Source: Amoeboradix gromovi (taxonomy: Eukaryota > Sanchytriomycota > Sanchytriomycetes > Sanchytriales > Sanchytriaceae). From it: a stretch of 31,474 nucleotides of DNA. The stretch covers positions 1 to 31,474 of the forward strand of contig JADGIF010000035.1 of assembly GCA_018985225.1 (NCBI GenBank), given 5' to 3'. Below, one piece after another: positions 28,731 through 31,474 of the stretch. The notes beneath the pieces are model-generated. The model was given only the letters and a program-made list of their open reading frames with translations, was not told where the DNA came from and searched no databases. The position numbers and the translations under genes are program-made. Numbering within the stretch: the first letter of the stretch is position 1; every line of letters starts with the position of its first letter.

Positions 28731-30153
28731 TAAAACTATCCCGAATACGTACTGGAATGTAATTAAGTTTCCATTAGACACTTCTTTGACCGCAATCTCT
28801 TGTTCCAATTTTGGAATGACTGATTTGTTAGTCTTGACATCAAACACGGGTTGTTCTGTTATATTACCAGTATACATTTTTAGATAGTTCAATTGGCTTT
28901 CAATATATCTTGCGTGTTCAGGCACCATTCCTAATTTTTTATAATCTTCATCAGTGACATTATTGTTGATCACAGTAAAAGAAGAGTTATCAAAGTAATC
29001 TCCGATGTATTTCACAGCAGAATCCCACTTAGCCTCGCTTTTTTGGTCTGAAGAGTAAATGAGATGTAAACCCTGAAAAACGTCCAAATCTATATCTACC
29101 TCAATTTTCTCAATGCTATCCACTAAATCAATTTCGCTCTCAAACTCGGTTTCTGTAGCCATTGGTTCTTCTTCCATCTCATTAATCTCAATAGAAGGCA
29201 TTTCTGCTATCTCCAGTTCAATCTTTTGATCTATGTCACCAGACCCTATGGTGACATTTCTGGATTTCTCAGACTCTTCCTCTCTTTTGTATATAATATT
29301 AGATTTGACAATCTTCTTCTTAAACCTGTTAGGAAAGGATCCCTCGTATTTAACACAGTTGTATTTCATTGTAATAACGTCCACGATTTTATTGTTTAAT
29401 ATAGGCAATGGTGCGTTCTTCCACCAGGGGGTAAAACTTTCTGCTGTCCACATGTTATGGACATATTGATATTGTGATAAAGCCTATATTAGGATAAATT
29501 ACATAATCAGAAAAGGTGTGGTGAACATAAAATGCAAAATCATTATTACTATAGGAAACGCCCATATCCCCTCCCAAATGCATATGAAACAGAGCATGAG
29601 GCCCATTTTCTAATAGTTTCCCAAAATATTCGACTCCATTTGGAGTAGCTACAATATTGGCTATGACACCCCCACCAGAAGGAAGTATATCTCTTCTCAG
29701 CCTTCTGGATATGCAATGCCTGAATGGGTAATTAACAATATTGTAATCAAAAGGACCTCCCTTGACGCATCTATCTGGTCCAACGGAACCGAGGTAATAG
29801 TCGGAAAAAATCTCAGTTTTATCAAAATTCCACTTAAGCTTATCGGCGTCCTTGGCCCAGTTCCAATAAGGTAGTGTCACATTAGCATCTATCTTTCTCA
29901 TCTCTGTCTCAAAATTATATATAAACTGTCTATGCCATGGCATAAAGTAAACGTTGTTATGAAATCTGCTAAAAAATGAGTGATGAATTTCTGCAAATCT
30001 TCTGAACACCCCATTTTTCTTCAACTGGTTAACAACTCTCTTAACAGTAGACCATTCTTGCTTGCTTAGCTCTCTGATCTCTTTCCTAATTCTTGGGTTA
30101 TTGCAGCCTACCTTAAATTGTGCAAAAATGAGAGCGATCATCAAAAGTAACAT
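28713..30153 (-). CDS. Tyrosinase-family copper oxidase, secreted or anchored (two exons)
   Basis: Exon 1 is 30153-29503 and exon 2 is 29483-28713, giving 473 residues after removal of a 19-nt phase-0 intron. A signal peptide is likely (MLLLMIALIFAQFKVGC). The CuA site has the histidines of FAEIHHSFFSRFHNNVYF followed by MPWHRQF. The CuB site has GPHALFHMHLGGDMG and FAFYVHHTFSDYALSQY, where the splice falls after SDY. A very acidic region follows (about 320-370, with EMEEEPMATETEFESEIDL), and the protein ends in a hydrophobic stretch (LITFQYVFGIVLLNIF) that may be a membrane or GPI anchor signal. The family oxidises phenols, often for melanin or wall and cuticle cross-linking. No AATAAA is seen at the stop. 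Confidence 0.9.
29484..29502 (-). other. 19-nt spliceosomal intron in the tyrosinase gene
   Basis: On the coding strand GTAATTTATCCTAATATAG. CTAAT is at positions 11-15 and TAG at the end. Splicing turns an early stop into HHTFSDY-ALSQYQYVHNMW, continuing the CuB region in the correct frame. Confidence 0.93.
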
Positions 30154-30239
30154 TTACGTTTCGCAAAACCCCATAGTTGAACTAACGGGTATACCCAATT
30201 AGAGGGACTTTTTGAGGAGAGCAACTTTGTTACCAAGTA

Positions 30240-31325
30240 ATGATCACAAAGATCTCACTCATATCTGATAAAGGGTTAATGGATCTAACCAAGCAGTATC
30301 TCTTTGAAAAACAACTGGTGGCAATACCAACAGAAACTGTATATGGTTTAGCAGCGAAATTAGAAGTTGAAGCGATCTCTAAAATATTTGAAGTAAAAAA
30401 AAGACCAATGGATAATCCATTGATAGTGCATATTTATGATAGAACAGAATTAACTTGTCTAGTTACTGAGATTACTGAAACTCAGACCCTTCTTATGGAC
30501 AGATTCTGGCCAGGTCCTCTAACACTTTTATTTAATGTTAAGAAAGCAGTGCCAAAGATAATTACAGCTGGGTTAGACACAATAGCAATTCGTTGTCCTG
30601 CGCATCCAGTTACTCGAGAGATTCTAAAGAACTGCGGCCCACTAGCTGCCCCTAGTGCAAACTTAAGCGGGAAACCATCTCCGACTACAGCGCAGCATGT
30701 GTTTACTGATCTCGAGGGCAAAATACCGCTTATTATTGATGGAGGACCGTGCTCTGTCGGCCTAGAGTCGAGCGTCTGTAATCCGTTAACAGATCCACCA
30801 TGTCTCTTAAGACCAGGTGTAATCACACTTTCCCAATTACGGCAGATAAAAGGAATGGAAAATTGTGTATCTAAATTCGAGGGCAAGATGGCTATGGCCC
30901 CTGGGATGAAATACAAACATTACGAACCCACAATACCTGTGATACTAGTGGTAGCTGACTTTATAGATTATTCTGTTCTTAAAAATGTTGCACAACCTTT
31001 TGCGATAATTAGAGATGCCACTCTTCCTATTACGAATGATGAATTACATTATCAGTGCATTAAGGGCTGTATTGCTGATATTTCGCAAACATTTGAACTT
31101 TCTAAATCAGACTCGGTTCAGTATTTAAATCAGCCGATTGCGGGAAATGTGGAGATATCTATAAGCGATATGAGAAGTAGTTTATTTCAATTTTTGCGTA
31201 TACTTGATGGTGAAAATAACTTTCCTAAAAAGGCATGTATTGTTGCATATTTGAGGCCTGAAAACAATGAAGACTTGTACAACAGACTCTCTAAAGCATC
31301 CAGTTTAATTTTGATTGCATGCTAA
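30240..31325 (+). CDS. SUA5: Sua5/YrdC threonylcarbamoyl-AMP synthase
   Basis: A 361-residue Sua5-type enzyme making threonylcarbamoyl-AMP for the t6A37 modification of tRNAs that read ANN codons. The YrdC domain (about 10-195) has VAIPTETVYGLAA, KKRPMDNPLIVHI, RFWPGPLTLLF, IAIRCPAHP, APSANLSGKPSPT and SSVCNPL...LLRPGVIT. The linker AMAPGMKYKHYEP and a C-terminal SUA5 domain (about 230-361) follow, so this is the long form and not YrdC alone. It is divergent from the tyrosinase gene, with 86 nt between ATGs. No AATAAA lies near the stop. A MITE begins 18 nt downstream. Confidence 0.95.
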   Translation: MITKISLISDKGLMDLTKQYLFEKQLVAIPTETVYGLAAKLEVEAISKIFEVKKRPMDNPLIVHIYDRTELTCLVTEITETQTLLMDRFWPGPLTLLFNVKKAVPKIITAGLDTIAIRCPAHPVTREILKNCGPLAAPSANLSGKPSPTTAQHVFTDLEGKIPLIIDGGPCSVGLESSVCNPLTDPPCLLRPGVITLSQLRQIKGMENCVSKFEGKMAMAPGMKYKHYEPTIPVILVVADFIDYSVLKNVAQPFAIIRDATLPITNDELHYQCIKGCIADISQTFELSKSDSVQYLNQPIAGNVEISISDMRSSLFQFLRILDGENNFPKKACIVAYLRPENNEDLYNRLSKASSLILIAC

Positions 31326-31343
31326 TTTCAATCATCAACAAAT

Positions 31344-31474
31344 GAGACATCAAATATAAAAACTGGACTAACTTTCTATAACAACTTGGAACATTATTTC
31401 AGCTTTATTAATATTATGGATTTAAGAGACGAGTGGACATTCAGCTAGTTGTGCGGAGTTGACGAGTATAAAAG
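31344..31474 (-). mobile_element. MITE-like TIR element, copy 6 (inverted, runs off the window)
   Basis: Starts GAGACATCAAATATAAAAAC (one change from GGGACA) and follows copy 5 closely through CAGCTAGTTG...GAGTTGACGAGTATAAAAG at the window end. It begins 18 nt after the SUA5 stop. Only the first 131 bp are present. Confidence 0.8.

Noticed and set aside
6866-29502. Sequencing or assembly frameshifts as the cause of the broken genes
   Set aside because: Four interruptions of identical 19-nt length, all GTA...TAG with the TAA motif in register, cannot be explained by random errors.
1-31474. Nucleomorph origin, suggested by 18-21-nt introns
   Set aside because: Gene content (tyrosinase, Yhm2-type carrier, thymidylate synthase, LMBR1 and BRO1 proteins) and the transposable elements do not fit a nucleomorph.
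1-31474. tRNA genes, rRNA and CRISPR arrays
   Set aside because: No GGTTCGANTCC-type B boxes with a cloverleaf, no rRNA-like segments and no regularly spaced short repeats were seen.

Overview
This is a gene-dense, AT-rich eukaryotic nuclear window with 18 protein-coding genes on both strands. TAA, TAG and TGA all act as stops, so the code is standard. The gene set suggests an opisthokont, most likely an early-diverging fungus or close relative. Reasons: a Yhm2-type mitochondrial citrate carrier, free-standing thymidylate synthase (not fused to DHFR), an Arp2/3 subunit, a secreted-type tyrosinase, a DNMT2-type methyltransferase and an LMBR1-family membrane protein. The species cannot be named from this sequence.

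The main result is the introns. Four genes (SNF2/STH1-like, TOP2, a BRO1-domain gene, tyrosinase) are each interrupted by exactly 19 nt. A fifth (the YHM2-like carrier) is interrupted by 20 nt. All are GT...AG. The four 19-mers fit GTA-N7-YTAAY-N-TAG, with the putative branch A at position 14 and 5 nt before the exon. Removing each one restores the frame and, in several cases, a family-diagnostic motif. These are among the shortest spliceosomal introns one could expect, and their length looks fixed. A lariat debranching enzyme gene (DBR1) lies in the same window.

Layout. 1-5823 (+): MITE end, UNG, a decayed Fanzor/TnpB-like relic, MITE, DNMT2, a structured intergenic segment, a Rad9-like clamp gene, a second Fanzor relic with a GC-rich hairpin, ARPC5. 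5849-15624 (-): SNF2-type remodeller, an intergenic segment with hairpins and a MITE, DBR1, an Nbs1/Xrs2-like gene, an LMBR1-family gene, a BRO1-domain gene. 15630-16262 (+): ARFRP1/Arl3-type GTPase, then a 1-kb spacer with hairpins and a third Fanzor relic. 17269-27561 (-): a small unknown gene, RRP3/DDX47, thymidylate synthase, MITE, TOP2, MITE, and an unknown protein with an Arg-rich tail. 27823-31325: YHM2-like (+), tyrosinase (-), SUA5 (+), then the start of a sixth MITE copy.

Compaction is extreme. In 12 of 18 genes an AATAAA overlaps the stop codon or lies within a few nucleotides of it. Convergent genes are 25 nt apart or overlap by 18 nt, and one divergent pair has ATGs only 5 nt apart. 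Spare space is mostly taken by one family of about 375-480 bp terminal-inverted-repeat elements (six copies) and by dead Fanzor-like genes. Several products concern DNA maintenance (UNG, thymidylate synthase, TOP2, Rad9-like, Nbs1-like), but nothing indicates an operon. Their clustering may be chance.
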